This document shows, piece after piece, positions 1 through 11,500 of a stretch of DNA of 31,593 nt. The position numbers and the translations under genes were made by a program. The stretch comes from Elysia marginata (taxonomy: Eukaryota; Mollusca; Gastropoda; Plakobranchidae), in NCBI GenBank assembly GCA_019649035.1, contig BMAT01000721.1:353337-384929 (forward strand), written 5' to 3'. The notes beneath the pieces are model-generated. The model was not told the DNA's origin. It worked only from the letters and a program-made list of their open reading frames with translations, and made no database searches. Each line of letters starts with the position of its first letter. Positions within the stretch are counted from its first letter, which is position 1.

Positions 1-64
1 AAAAAAAAAAAAGGTTTGGTGAATACCTTAAAAACTGTTTCTACCTGAATAATAACAATACCCA

Positions 65-96
65 TATATACTCTGTTGCATTTTTAAGTATACACT
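65..96 (+). repeat. Left terminal inverted repeat of the Tc1-like element
   Basis: Begins tatatactctgttgcattt and ends at tacact. It is the reverse complement of 1567-1598 with a single mismatch. The leading TATATA makes the true outer end ambiguous by a few bases. Confidence 0.9.
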
Positions 97-366
97 TTTT
101 AAAGCTTGATTGACAAAAATCTATCCAACCGATAAACTTCAAATTTACACACTGACTACCTGACACAATTGTCGCTGTTGGGTAGTTTTCAAATTTCGTC
201 TCGCTTGAGCAGTTTTGTTGCTGTGTGCGTGTTGTATGTTCAACGTTTTTTTTTAAAATTACTCATGACACAGCAATGATTTGTTTAAGAAAGAAGTACA
301 CATCAAACCTGTATCGTTTTTAAACAATAAGTCGGTGATAAAACTTATGTTAACCACGTTTTCAAG

Positions 367-1391
367 ATGCCGCGCTTAAGAGAAAACAAACGAAACCAGC
401 TTATTGGAATGATCCGTGGCGGGGTCTCGATTTCCACTGTTGCGCACCATTTGAATGTGACAAGAAGAACTGTATTTGTAACACTGCACCGTGAAAGAGC
501 AACCGGATCTCATAAGGATCAACCTCGTCGTCTTGGTAGAAGAAAAACCACTGACAGAGAAGATACTTTTATATGCCTGTCGCATCTACGGGATCGTTTT
601 AAAACGGCAGGCCAGACCACGGCCGAAATCAACAATATACGACAGGACAACCCAATCTCAAAATGGACTGTGTTGAGAAGGCTTAAAACTTTTGGGCTTC
701 GCGCAAGGCGACCAGCTTGCCGCACCATGTTGACGCCCTACAACATCAAGAACAGGCTTGATTGGGCAAGAATACATTCATTTTGGCCTCGTCAGGTATG
801 GAATAACCACATGTTTTCCGATGAATCCAAGTTTCTTTTGGAACGTCAAGATGGGAGAAAACGCGTATTCCGGAGAGGAAATGAAAGATTCGTTCCTCAA
901 TGTCTCAGTCAGGCCAGAGCATTTGGTGGTGGAAGTGTGATGGTGTGAGGAGGAATTACAGCCGCTGGTAAGACTCCACTTGTGACTGTTCATGGCAACT
1001 TGACGGCTCGCCGATACATCGACGAGATTCTTCGCCCACACTTGGTTCCAGCCATTCACAACCAAGGACTAACCTTTATGCAAGACAATGCCACAGCACA
1101 TAGAGCTCGAATAACCAACCAGTTTCTTTACGAAAACAATATCCCAGTTCTACATCCATGGCCTCCCTACTCACCTGATTTGAATCCCATCGAGCATTTA
1201 TGGGACTTGCTTGATCATCAAGCCGCGTTAGAATGAGACAACCACAACCTCAGACTCTTCTCCAGCTTTAGAGAGCATTGCATGAAGAGTGGGACAACTT
1301 ACCTCAATAGGCAGTTCAGCGATTGATTGGTTCTATGCGGCGACGATGTCAGGCCGTCATCCTTTCAAGAGGACATCATACACGCTACTGA
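367..1391 (+). pseudogene. Tc1-like DD35E transposase, broken by stops and a frameshift
   Basis: The frame opens at the ATG at 367 with an N-terminal helix-turn-helix pair (about residues 1-110, including a GRPR-like RRLGRRK hinge at 54-60), followed by a DDE domain. Catalytic residues visible in frame are D152 (FSDESKF), D240 (MQDNATAH) and E276 (NPIEHLW). D240 and E276 are separated by 35 residues, against 34 in classical Tc1. A TGA at 946-948 replaces the Trp usual in the VMVWGG motif. After LLD (about 1212) the reading shifts frame, and the C-terminal part continues in another frame to 1391. That part is recognisable from EEWDNLP and IGSMRRRCQAV and carries further TAG stops at 1269 and 1308. 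The damage pattern is that of an old, inactive copy. Confidence 0.92.
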
Positions 1392-1566
1392 GCGTGTAAC
1401 CTATTTTTACCACCCCACACTCTTGTAAGTCAATAATAAACCTGTTATAAGTTCAACTTTTCAGGTTTTTGTTGATTGTGTCGTATTCAAAATTGGTTGA
1501 ATTAGTTTTCCCTAAAATTTCAAGAAGGTCGCTTTATTGTGAAGCCAGTTACTGTCATCTAAACAC

Positions 1567-1598
1567 AGTGTATACTTAATAATGCAACAGAGTATATA
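1567..1598 (+). repeat. Right terminal inverted repeat of the Tc1-like element
   Basis: Reverse complement of 65-96 with one mismatch (tta against ttt). It is followed by a short TATATA run and then unique sequence. Confidence 0.9.
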
Positions 1599-2701
1599 TA
1601 TATGATAAAAATTCCACCGGTATTGACCATTGCCCCAATACTGGCATTTTATTATCCATTGTAAGTGTGGAGTGATAAACTCATCCCCGATATAAGGATA
1701 GGTATAAAAAGGTTTATTCCACTAAAAAAGTGGAGTGATCCTGTCACCCCAGTTAATTTTTCCCTATTTAAAGTATGGAGGTACACAGTTTTGTTCTGCA
1801 GTTTAATGCCCACCAAGCTTGCCTGAAGCATGCTTATACGGAGATTGGAGGTACACAGTTACCCCTGATGTATGGATAAGATAACAAAACAGAACGTACG
1901 GATAGGGTTGAACTAATATTTTTGTCCTAATGGTTACAAAAATATAGAATCCTGAAATCAAGGTACTTTTCAAGGATTTTTCTCATTTCTTTACCATTTA
2001 ATAGGCCTACTTGTCATAAAACTTATACCACTGTTTTCCCCTTCCAAAAAACTTTCTAGCATAGATTAATTGGGTCAGCCCCTGTGTTGTGACAGTTACT
2101 GTACCTAGTACCTACCTTATGTAATTTAGGACCCTTATCATGTAACCGATGCAGATGATGAAGAGGTGAAAAAAGGATGTACATAGGTTAACAAAACAGC
2201 ATGTAAGTAGGCTTGAGATGTTTGACTGACAAAAGGGTTTTTCAAACTTTCTCTGTCATCATGTGTTGCGCTTTATAGGGCTCTGTTCTTGTCATAACCA
2301 AAAAAAACTGACTGACTTTTATTCTCACAACTTCCAAAATAACTCATGGGCCCAAATACTAGGAATAAAAGAGGAGATCTTGAAATATCTCTATATACCA
2401 GTAGTATTCTCTCTGTTGTCTATGTGTTATACTATCTTCAGTTTCAAACATCTAGTCTAAAAACTAAGAGTCAGCTCTCTGTCTAGATCTAGATCACAAA
2501 CAAGACATTTTTTTTTCACTGTCAACATTACTATTGTCTGAGAAATGTAACCCATTATGTAAACGTACGAGGATTAATTTTTATATACACTAAATAATAC
2601 TAAGAGTAAAACATTTGGAAGATAGAGTAAATGGTAGTTTTAACTTACTGCTTAAAATTACATTGAGCTTATAACTTTTTTCTTTTTTTTTGTTTCCACA
2701 G
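1599..2701. other. Gene-free stretch between transposon and first visible CFAP53 exon
   Basis: AT-rich sequence with no convincing coding frame. I looked here for the missing first CFAP53 exon: an ATG-started, roughly 30-codon frame ending in a phase-0 splice donor. None was found. GTAAGT-like donors near 1656 and 2198 are not preceded by an open ATG-led frame. The stretch contains a 15-bp direct repeat (1776-1790 and 1846-1860) and a TCTAGATCTAGATC palindromic run at 2482-2495. Confidence 0.6.
1776..1860. repeat. Pair of 15-bp direct repeats, 70 bp apart
   Basis: TGGAGGTACACAGTT occurs at 1776-1790 and again exactly at 1846-1860. Nearby, GTGGAGTGAT also occurs twice (about 1667 and 1731). 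The stretch may be a fragment of an unrecognised repeat. Confidence 0.6.
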
Positions 2702-2931
2702 AGAGCTAAAAACCCACTGCCACAGCCTCCAGATTGGCTTACACTTAAGAACCGAGATTATGATGACCGTGTGAAAGATTTGGAAGCTCAAGTCAAAGAA
2801 CAAAGAAAGCAAGACTTGAGAACAGATTTTGAAACCCACACACAGAGACGCATCATAGCGGGAAATGTAAAAAGAGAGGTTAAAACACTGCAACAAGCCA
2901 ATGAGTTCAACTTGGAATGTAGACGACAAAA
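2702..2931 (+). CDS. CFAP53: CFAP53 first visible exon
   Basis: Acceptor tttccacag ends at 2701 and donor gtaagt begins at 2932. The exon encodes 76 residues plus two bases, starting RAKNPLPQPPDW and ending in ECRRQ and AA of a Lys codon. An ATG inside the acceptor region (2690) is not needed as a start, because the frame begins at the splice site. Confidence 0.88.
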
Positions 2932-5900
2932 GTAAGTAAACTTTTTAGAATCATCAGGTAAAAGAAACACAACAAAAACTGTGAATTTATTGCTAGGAAC
3001 AAAAAGAGGCCACACTGATCCTTTACTTTTGTCCCAGTTTTACAGGAGAGTACCTCCAAAACAAAGTAAAACAAGTTTAGATAATTTTTAGTTTTATAAT
3101 AGGTTCTTAAGTTCATTGATGACTATAGAATAATAATGATTTAGTTTCATAACAGCAACTGAGCTAGAGCTCTATTTTGTGAAATATATTTCAATTATGT
3201 TGTTACAGTAACAGGTCAAGAAATTTTGTATATTTGTTAGAATGCCTAACCCTCTTCTTCATCTTCTCAAAAAATTTCTTGGCTAAATGAATTCATTTGA
3301 AAATTTATAAATGGCTAAAGAAACAGCAGATATTTTGGGTTTGTATGACTACCCATTTCATTTTTTTATATATAAAAAGACAAGGAGTAATAGAGTTTTT
3401 GGTAATGTATATGAGACATAGCATCTTCACTTTCATCGTTAGCTGCCTTTATAAAGTACTGTTTGATTTTTAAAAATTGAGGAATAAGGTGTTTGTTCGA
3501 GTAAGCCATATAGAAATGAGGATACTACCGTTATCTTAACTATGGGGCTCTGGTTGCTTTTGTATGATGCTAGTTTATTTCGTTTTTTCACAGGTTGAAA
3601 AAGCTATTAGCTACGGAAGAGGCTTGTCTCATTCGTGAAATGGAAGAGAGTGAAGAAACTGTTTTAGAGCGTCAAGCTAAAATGAGGGAAAGGGCAAAGT
3701 TCTTGAAGGATAAACGTGAAGCAGAAAGACTGTTTCTTGTTCAAGAAAAATATGACCAACAGTTCAGGTAATTTTGTTATAGCCAAAGTAAAAATTACTT
3801 CAGGCCTCCTTCTTTATGTTTTGTTGTTAGCATTGTGATACTAGTAGGTGGTTTGAACCAAGTTTTGGAATATTGCGCCCTGTGCACAAAATATTGTTTT
3901 CTTTTAGAATTTGTGTTCTGTTCATACCTAATAATATGACATTAATGGGCTCAGGGCCATGTGTAATTAAGGCAAAGCAGTGCTAGGCGATCAAACAGAA
4001 TAATTATTTGGCAATTTAATCTCATAAAGAAATCAAATTATGTTGTATGAAAAGAAATAAACCCTGCAGCATGCTGATTTGAGCAAAAATGCATTAGTAA
4101 CATTTAATGAGGAATTAATTATTAGGCACTTCAAAGGTATGTTTTAATAGCGGAAATGTTGATTAATGAGATATTGAATTTAGTGGAGTGCACTGAGACC
4201 TATTGTAAACACAATTGCAAACAGGTTGCAACAAAAAAACAAAGAACACTTGTTTTAATTTGGTTAACATCTGGTGAAGTGAGGTGGATTTCTCGAGAAG
4301 CTTAACCAGCTCCATTCAAATCAAACTTGTAACTCTTTGCTCCATAAGTTTTCTATAAATACACCCTAGGATCCCCGACTTTTACAATTTACTGTTGGAT
4401 CCAGGGTTTGAATCCTAATTAAGCAAGTACTGCTTTGAGTCCCAGTAGAAAACTGTTTAGACCTACTTCATGAACTCACTTTGATCAAGATTTCTTTTCC
4501 ATGAGCAGCAAAATGCCCATTGCAATGATTCTTCTGATGGTGGTAAATGACACATTTTAAACCTCTTTATTGATTAGACTCTAAGTTATGCAGTATTTTG
4601 TGGGACTAGATTGAATGGCTTTTAATTTGTTCAAAATTAAATCACCAATCTGTAACCATTAATTTAGCTAAACCCAACTTGTAATTTCTTAACACACTCT
4701 TCTTTCAAATAAAGAACTGACAACAAACAATTGGTATCTACTCCTTTTAACCTGCTGCCTCCCAAATTGACAAGTCTATAGAAGTAAAAATTGCCCTACT
4801 GCAGAAATAATTCTTTTAACATCCAGATTTTACATGACATGACTAATAATTTCTTGGAAAACATAAATAACTATTTCTAATCTCTTAGAAAATTTTCTAT
4901 ATTAGTATCCGTTGACATTATTTATCCTTGTCTTTTTTTTTTTCAGAGCCCAATGTGAGGAATTGAGATCCACCTTGAGCAAGAGGCATCAGGATCAGGT
5001 GTGTCTAGAACGTCTTGAGCAACTGCGACAAAAAGAGGAGCTTGCTCAAGAAAAGAGAGCTCATGAGGCCATGTATGCCAAGCTCTGGGAGCAGGACATG
5101 CTCGAAAAGGCTGCCAGGGAAGAGCGTGAGGCTCGGGAACAGCACGAGAGGAATAGAGGTGTGCTGGAGGTTCTCCGCAAGCAAATGGCTGCACTTGAAG
5201 CGCAAAAGGAGGAAGGCAGAAGGCTCAAGGAAGAAGAGGCTCAGCTTTTGGTGAGTAAAAAAAATAAACATGTAACTTTCCTGTTTTTAATAGCCAAAAA
5301 ATCTTCATATAACCCTAGAACCATTGTCAGCTTGTCTTATTGACCCCATAAATGGGAAGGTTTTTTTTTAAGGACTAAAATACCTACAGAAATTATGTCC
5401 CAAAAAATTAATATGTAATGCTTCTATGGTGAAAAAGGTCTCTAAAAATCTTCCACTGTAGATAAAAATGTGCTTTAATAAGTTCAAAATGTTTAATCCC
5501 TGAGAAAAAAAAAAACAAGTTCACATATATATCTTTATTAGCAGGAAAATGTACCTGTCTTATTTTCACTCCACTCACACAAAAATATTTTTCATTGTTT
5601 GATTCATTCTAATTTTCTTGCTTTTATTCATTTTTAAAATCTCTCTTACAGAAAGAGCAACGTGCTCTTTGGAAAATGGAGGATGAGAAGAACCGTCAGG
5701 AAAAAGCCCGCAAGCAACAGGAAACTCGTGATATGCTTGACCGCTCATTGATCAGCAAAGCTCGCAAAAAGGCCAAGGAGGAACAAGAGCAGCTTGCATT
5801 TGATCTCAAGATGCTGGAACAGTTATTGGAAGAGTCTCGCAATGAGGTTATGGAGACCATGCAGCGTAAGGTAAGGAGAAAGAATTGAAATCAGGATCTT

Positions 5901-8440
5901 ATAAATCATGGCTAAGGGCCATCAAATCAGCCCTCTTAATGGGAAGTTAATTCACACTAGTGAAATTTTGACTCCAAAAAAATTGTTATGCGACGCTTCT
6001 ATAGTTAAACTTGAAGGTTAACTCTATCAATATGGTCCAACGGAAGAGATATGAGCCTAGTTTGCCTTTTGTCAAGATAAGTTTTAATTAGATTTTTTTA
6101 TTGAGCAAAATTGTGTATATATGTAGTTCAGAATTTACACTTCCTACTTTTCCTCTTTTGAAATTAGATAAACAAGTGGCTAGCATCTCTATTTTGTGCA
6201 ATTTTAATTTAGAATTCATTACATTCACTCCAATTTAGCGAAGGGCAAAAAGTATAGTACACTTTATGTACCCTTGTTTTTTGTATTGCGTAAATTAAAT
6301 ACTGTTTTGCTTAATACAAGACTTGGAAAATTCGATAAACTCATTTACTCATTTTCTTTGCTCCTTTTATATACATATATATATATATATGTGTGTGTGT
6401 GTATTGACATGAGAAAAGCATACCAGTGAAAACTAATACAGGCTGCTTGAGTTTTAATATCTTTCTACTTTTTTATGCACAGCACTATGTGCCCTGAGCT
6501 TTCCAGAAATTTTTCTTATGTTATTAAACAAAATTATGATTGTAATATTTATAACTTAGATGTATCACTAATTAGTCTAGGGAATCACATAAGTATGGTA
6601 CTGTATCTCTTTTTTCCTCTTGATAATGGCTCATTTTGAACCTCCAAGTTCTGTTTATACGAAATTTAAAGTAATGTTATAATGGTAGTATTCATACCTA
6701 GTATTTTTCACTGCTTGCTTTAACAAACTGCTTAAGTATGCTATCTTTTTTCTTATCTCAAAATTTTTGCACCTTCCGACCACCAGCGTGAGCTGAGAGA
6801 GGAGGATCGCCGCTACAGGGAGTATCTCAAGCAGCTGATGGAGGAGGAGAAGGTCCGGGAGGCAGAGCTGGAGAAGATGATCCAGAGGGAAGTAGAGGCT
6901 GCCTGGGAGAAGAGAATCGACCAGTGGCGCCAGGAAAGAAAGGCACGCAAGCTTCTGCTGGATGACGTCATGCAAGGCAGGGCTAAACAAATTCAGGAAA
7001 GATGTGAGTATTGCTTAAACAAGTTTCAATTTTATGAGCTAAATTATACCTCTTGCCTTGCAACCACTGCAAATGATTCAGATGTCATAGTTTTCAAATT
7101 ACAAGGGTTTGATGTTTTAAACAATGCGTTTGTCTTTCTGAGTTTCCAAATGTTAAAAAAAGTATGCAATTATTGAAACGATGTCAGAAGATGTAACATC
7201 TCTTTAGAATTAAAATGTAGAGTAAAGGAGAAATAAATCTATTTTCAAATGGTGTTTTCTATCATTAAAGTTTTCAACATCCAACTCATCCACAATGGTC
7301 GCAATACTTCTCCTTCATGCGCCAGGTCTGTTGCAGCCATTGGCGATCATGGCCTTCCATCTTCTCTGTTGTCAGTTCTCCTGATGAGTTAACTGTTATG
7401 GGATTATTTTCTCGTTGTGTAGCTATTCAGACTGTCTGCGTAGTTTGTACGCTGTCTTCGTCTGCCTTTGGTACACAAATCTTTGCTTTTCTATTCCATT
7501 AGCTCTGTTTATGTGCCCAAAAAATTGTAGATTTCAATTAACTGATAGTTGATAATTTTACGTTTAGTGATGAGCCCAAGAAAGATTTCAAGTATTTAAG
7601 ATTTGATGATTATTGATAGAACCTCATTTGGAGTTCCTAAGAAGTTGAACACAGAAGTCAAACAGTTTCTAGTGGTGGAAGGATTGTTTTTGTTTCATAT
7701 CAGAAGAAAATATAAGAGTATCAAGCAAGTTAACATCTGGCTAGTCTACAACTCTTCCTCATTTTATTCTGAATTTCATTATAAAATTGCATTAAACTTT
7801 TTAAAATGTGTTTGAAAAGTATGCGCGATTAAATAGTAGGCCAGACAGGTGTAAAAACAGTTAAAAAATGGATGCTAAACACATAAACGCAGAGAATTTT
7901 ATCCCCCCCCCTAAAAATGAAGATAATTTACTTGTCTAATGACTTGCTTGTAATGATTAATATGTTTATAAAATGATAAGGTTTTGTTGTTTAAAATAAA
8001 TGAACTATATGTGCATCATAAAAATATAAACGGAATTATGATGGAACAATAACAAAATAATAACATTCTTTTCCCCTTCAGAACCTTATCTTGTTGTCTT
8101 ACATTTTCTCATCTACCATTCAGTGCTGGCCAATGAAAAGGAACAGAGAGAGGCAGCTCAGGAGAGGGAAGAGCTCCAGCGTCACATTGAGGAAAACCAG
8201 CGCTACGAAGTTGAGCAGGCTGGCCACCGCTGGCAGCGAGCTCAGGACTACCAGCAAGACCTTGTCGACCAGATGGCTTACAACACCCGAAACCGCCAGG
8301 AGAGCCAAAGGCTAGAGCTGGAAGAGTTCCTTAAGGCTCAGCAGGCGGAGCGGGAATACCAGACCAGAATGAAGCAGGTTCTTGACGACCCAAGGCTTGA
8401 CAAGTTGCACCCCATGCGGAGGGTCATGGTCTCAGAATAA
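2702..8440 (+). CDS. CFAP53: CFAP53 (CCDC11), cilia and flagella associated protein 53; 5' exon missing
   Basis: Six exons join with matching phases: 2702-2931, 3594-3767, 4947-5250, 5652-5870, 6787-7003 and 8124-8440. All introns are GT-AG. The joined frame gives 486 residues and a TAA stop. The protein is almost entirely charged coiled coil of the trichohyalin-plectin-homology (TPH) type. Family matches I recognise are QFRAQCEELR at the exon 2/3 join, LWEQDM, the KARKLLLDDVM block and the C-terminal LHPMRR tail. In vertebrates CFAP53 is an axonemal microtubule inner protein, also linked to outer dynein arm docking and left-right patterning. Human CFAP53 is 514 aa, so only about 30 N-terminal residues (one upstream exon) are missing. 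The first visible exon starts in phase 0 after a clear acceptor. Other TPH proteins (MNS1, CFAP45) are less likely given the C-terminus. Confidence 0.9.
2932..3593 (+). other. CFAP53 intron (phase 2)
   Basis: A 662-bp AT-rich intron with gtaagt donor and ttttttcacag acceptor. Nothing else recognised in it. Confidence 0.85.
3594..3767 (+). CDS. CFAP53: CFAP53 second visible exon
   Basis: Acceptor tttttcacag precedes 3594. The leading G completes a Lys codon. Coiled-coil sequence runs through EEACLIREMEE to KYDQQF and ends with AG of an Arg codon before the donor gtaatt. Length is 174 bp. Confidence 0.9.
3768..4946 (+). other. CFAP53 intron (phase 2)
   Basis: A 1179-bp AT-rich intron with a long polypyrimidine run before the acceptor. 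A stretch around 4400 (gggtttgaatcct) resembles a Pol III B box, but no matching A box or tRNA fold was found. Confidence 0.85.
4947..5250 (+). CDS. CFAP53: CFAP53 third visible exon
   Basis: Acceptor ctttttttttttcag ends at 4946. The leading A completes Arg, followed by AQCEELRSTLSKRHQDQ. The exon ends KEEEAQLL in phase 0 before gtgagt. Length is 304 bp. It contains the best recognised family block, QFR-AQCEELR, and LWEQDMLEK. Confidence 0.92.
5251..5651 (+). other. CFAP53 intron (phase 0)
   Basis: A 401-bp AT-rich intron, gtgagt donor and ctcttacag acceptor. No internal feature seen. Confidence 0.85.
5652..5870 (+). CDS. CFAP53: CFAP53 fourth visible exon
   Basis: A phase-0 exon of exactly 73 codons from KEQRALWKMEDEK to METMQRK, flanked by cttacag and gtaagg. 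Coiled coil rich in Glu, Lys and Arg, matching the QETR-containing block of the family. Confidence 0.9.
5871..6786 (+). other. CFAP53 intron (phase 0) with TA/TG microsatellite
   Basis: A 916-bp intron. A compound (AT)n(GT)n run lies at about 6368-6403. Otherwise AT-rich with no gene. Confidence 0.85.
6787..7003 (+). CDS. CFAP53: CFAP53 fifth visible exon
   Basis: Acceptor ccaccag ends at 6786. The exon encodes RELREEDRRYREYLKQL through KLLLDDVM and QIQER plus one base, then gtgagt. It is markedly richer in G/C-ending codons (GAG, CGC, CTG) than the earlier exons and its surrounding introns. Confidence 0.9.
7004..8123 (+). other. CFAP53 last intron, with a compositionally distinct block
   Basis: A 1120-bp intron with gtgagt donor and accattcag acceptor. 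Bases about 7270-7500 are less AT-rich than the rest and look like a fragment of a decayed repeat or old coding sequence. I could not assign it. Confidence 0.8.
8124..8440 (+). CDS. CFAP53: CFAP53 terminal exon with stop codon
   Basis: The two leading bases complete a Leu codon, followed by LANEKEQREAAQEREELQ, a Gln-rich coiled coil, and the tail DKLHPMRRVMVSE with TAA at 8438-8440. The LHPMR tail is the clearest C-terminal signature of CFAP53. Codons are again relatively GC-rich. Confidence 0.92.
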
Positions 8441-8553
8441 AACTATTTTTTTTGTATTAATATTACTGCATTATTTTTATCAAGAGTGGTCTGAACCATA
8501 AAAATTTTTAAGACATTGCATGGGCCTTCCAGATATCATCGGTGAGCAATAAA
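8436..8553 (+). promoter_or_regulatory. Candidate polyadenylation signals of CFAP53
   Basis: AATAAA at 8436-8441 overlaps the stop codon (GAA TAA A). A second AATAAA at 8548-8553 is followed by a T/G-rich run (tttgtttttatttgagt), which is the better cleavage context and would give a 3' UTR of roughly 130 nt. A third AATAAA lies near 8713. Confidence 0.5.
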
Positions 8554-11500
8554 TTTGTTTTTATTTGAGTCTCTGGAAAAATTCTAAGCTTATAATAGTG
8601 TTGTCCAACAGATCATTCATGGGAATGGTTTTTTATTTGACAGTCCTAACAAACCAGATGTTGAATTAGTTACATTAGTAGGCATTGATACTGAGTTCTA
8701 AAGTTTCCAAATAATAAACATTGCAATGAAGTTATAAGTCAAAACTTTTGACAGGTATTGAACATTGTTTTGGTTTTAGCAATTGAGAAAAAAAAAAGGA
8801 ATAAAACTTCTTTGAAAAACGCTTTTTTCCACATTTAATATTTGACATTCAACTCATTTGGACTAGTCATGAGACAATTAATACATGTACAAGGATTTAA
8901 CTTAAATGTTTAGACAGTTTTTTAGCTGTTAAATAGTTTCAGGAAAAAGTTTTGTATAAGTGCATTGGGTCCTAGAAAGGTAAATTTTTCAATGGCTTTA
9001 AACATTTTTAGAGCTTCTAGAAATATAATTAGAAAAAAACAACTGTTTATACAAGTTGCTTGAATGGCCAGCATAGCTTTAAAAAGAGGACAAAAGATTT
9101 CATCTTATTATTTTGTTTTGTCAGGCCTTTATTTCCACCACCCTGTTGTAAAAAGGGGTTGCAATGAAATTTATTTCCAGCTGCAAATAATCTTTTGTGT
9201 TATCTCCCTTTAATTGAGACTTTAGTAATGTATTATAAAACCTGTACAATTTGATTTTTCTCAAAACAAAATTTTTCTATGACAGTAAATGTAAGGTGAT
9301 AAGGATGTATTTGCAATCACAAAGCATTAAAAAAAATATATATAACATCAGATTATTTCAAGCTCTCCAATACATCTTAGGTCTGAACTTATGTTGAGGG
9401 TAGTTGGACTGTACACACAGCTTTGCACCTAAAAAAAATAATAATAGAATCACCTTGATGACCAACAACATTGATATGAAAGTGAAAAACATCAGGAGTT
9501 AAAAAACATCATGTTTCTTTTTTATTACGCTTTTTTATTTTACATTTTTTAAACTCTAGATATATAGAAAAATCGGAAAACAAGTAATAATGCAGAAATT
9601 AGGATAAACTAGTTTTTCACTTAACTGGGACCTTCTGTTATGTTGTTGGCTTTACTAGACCTATAACAGTGCTGAATGGATGCACTATATGTAAGAACTT
9701 GATAGGAAAATATTTGTCACCATGTATTTTTGCTATTAAAAAGCATTAACTTTTTCACCCTCATTTTTCCTCATTACCCAAACTCTGTTAATGTTCTCGA
9801 TTAAAGGAAAAAAAAAAAACTTGGGCGTATTAACTTTCTGATTTTACAGGTTTGTGTATTTCATAGTTGGTGGAACAGGGCAAACTATACCGGAGAATTT
9901 ATCTGTGACAGGGTCTCTGTTAATCTAGAAACATTGAAGTGGTTGAATTTGTCACCTGAAGTCAAAACACAACACTACAACACTGATATTTTTTACCTTT
10001 TCTTGAAACTAGGAAAAATACAAAGTATGCAAGTTTATTGTCATGTAAAAAATAAATTTGCTCAGTCTCCAAGGGACAGAATGAATAACACAGACTAATT
10101 GAGTTATGAGCAAGTCACCATGCGTCATACACATAAATAGAGTTGGTTTAACTGAACATCAATTTAAGCAACTTTGATTTGAGCAGAGATCAATGTATAA
10201 TCTACTGTAACTTCAGCGTAGAAATGTTTTGGTCACTTAAATATGATTATCTCCTCTCATCTCTCAGGCATTTTCATGAAATGATATTCACCCTTTTCAT
10301 CTTTCGCAATCAGACCAAATGGGTGAGGTGTTAGAACTTTTAACTTAAAAAAACCCAAACATTTTAAAATTAGATTAATTAATAAAATTTCTCTATATTT
10401 TTGATTGAAAGAAGTTGTAAAGTTTTGTCATAAATCTTTGATAACTTCATGCAATTTTTAGCGTTTAGAAGCTCAGAAAAATGGATTGTTCAAAATAGCA
10501 ATGCATTGTTATTATGAAAATTACAATATCTCACTCATTTGGACTGGTTAAGAGACATATCGTTCTTCACAATTACGGAATAAAATGTGATAGCCACCAA
10601 AAAGATCACATATGCCGTAGAATAATTCTTTCTAGTTACTCTGGAAACGCAACAAATCCTTTAAAATCATTTTTTTATTTTTTTAAGTTTTTAAGCACAT
10701 AATTTTTTATTGAAATTAGGCTGTGGTCTACATATTTGATATCACTGCTTTGATGCTACTGAAGAAATAACTTAGAAGACAAACACAGTCTGTCCGCTTT
10801 TGAATTTCATTAAATGATGTTTGTTCTGTTTTGACATTTTATGATATCCTTCTCAAAAGGTGAGCCTATCTTTTTAGGGGTGTTAGAACTGTACATAATT
10901 TATTGTAAAAGTCATGGGTAACAACTATTAGGGATGGACTGGCATTTGTTTGACATGGCGAATGTAAAAATGCAAAGGATAAATGTTTTGAAAGTATTAT
11001 GCCTTCCGATACCTTTGTAACTGTTACATGGATTCTCCTAAATATGTTCTGCATTAAAAATATGATTGTTCTTATCAAAAGTCATATTATCATATTGTTG
11101 CATAGTATTTATTCAGTTTAAGGGAAGTTGTTTTTTTGTTTTTTTTGGTCTATCGGTTTTGAAATTTTTTTTTTCAAAGAATTTAAAATAATTTTTGGAA
11201 ATGCAATTAAACGTTTGAATCACATATGCCTGATTTTTTAAATAAAGTTTTTTATGTACTGCCCTGTCTCATCCTTATACGATAAAATGGTTTTGTGGCA
11301 AAATGCGTTATAACTAATTGCCAAAAGGCTGAGAAAATGGGCAAAAATTGTGGATTTTTCTTTTTTATCTTCATATTTTTCTGTAGGAAAATTTTTGTTT
11401 TCAACTACAATATGGCTATGTATTAGTGAGAATGGATATCTAAAAAATTTTTTTGAAAATATATTGTTTTTACACAAAATCTCAACATTTTGAAAAAGGA

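Larger units (their letters stand above)
65..1598 (+). mobile_element. Tc1-like DNA transposon, non-autonomous decayed copy
   Basis: The element is bounded by 32-bp inverted repeats that match at 31 of 32 positions and encloses one transposase gene on the + strand. Total size of about 1.53 kb is normal for the Tc1/mariner superfamily. Both ends sit in short TA runs, so the exact edge and the TA target duplication cannot be fixed to the base. The transposase is interrupted (see its entry), so this copy should be immobile unless helped in trans. It lies about 1.1 kb upstream of the first visible CFAP53 exon and may sit in that gene's first intron or in its upstream flank. Confidence 0.92.

Noticed and set aside
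4380..4420. tRNA-like B box gggtttgaatcct in a CFAP53 intron
   Set aside because: No A box at the right distance and no cloverleaf. Probably chance or a very old SINE trace.
7603..7815. Open frame in the last CFAP53 intron
   Set aside because: AT-rich composition, no splice signals consistent with CFAP53 phases, no homology recognised.
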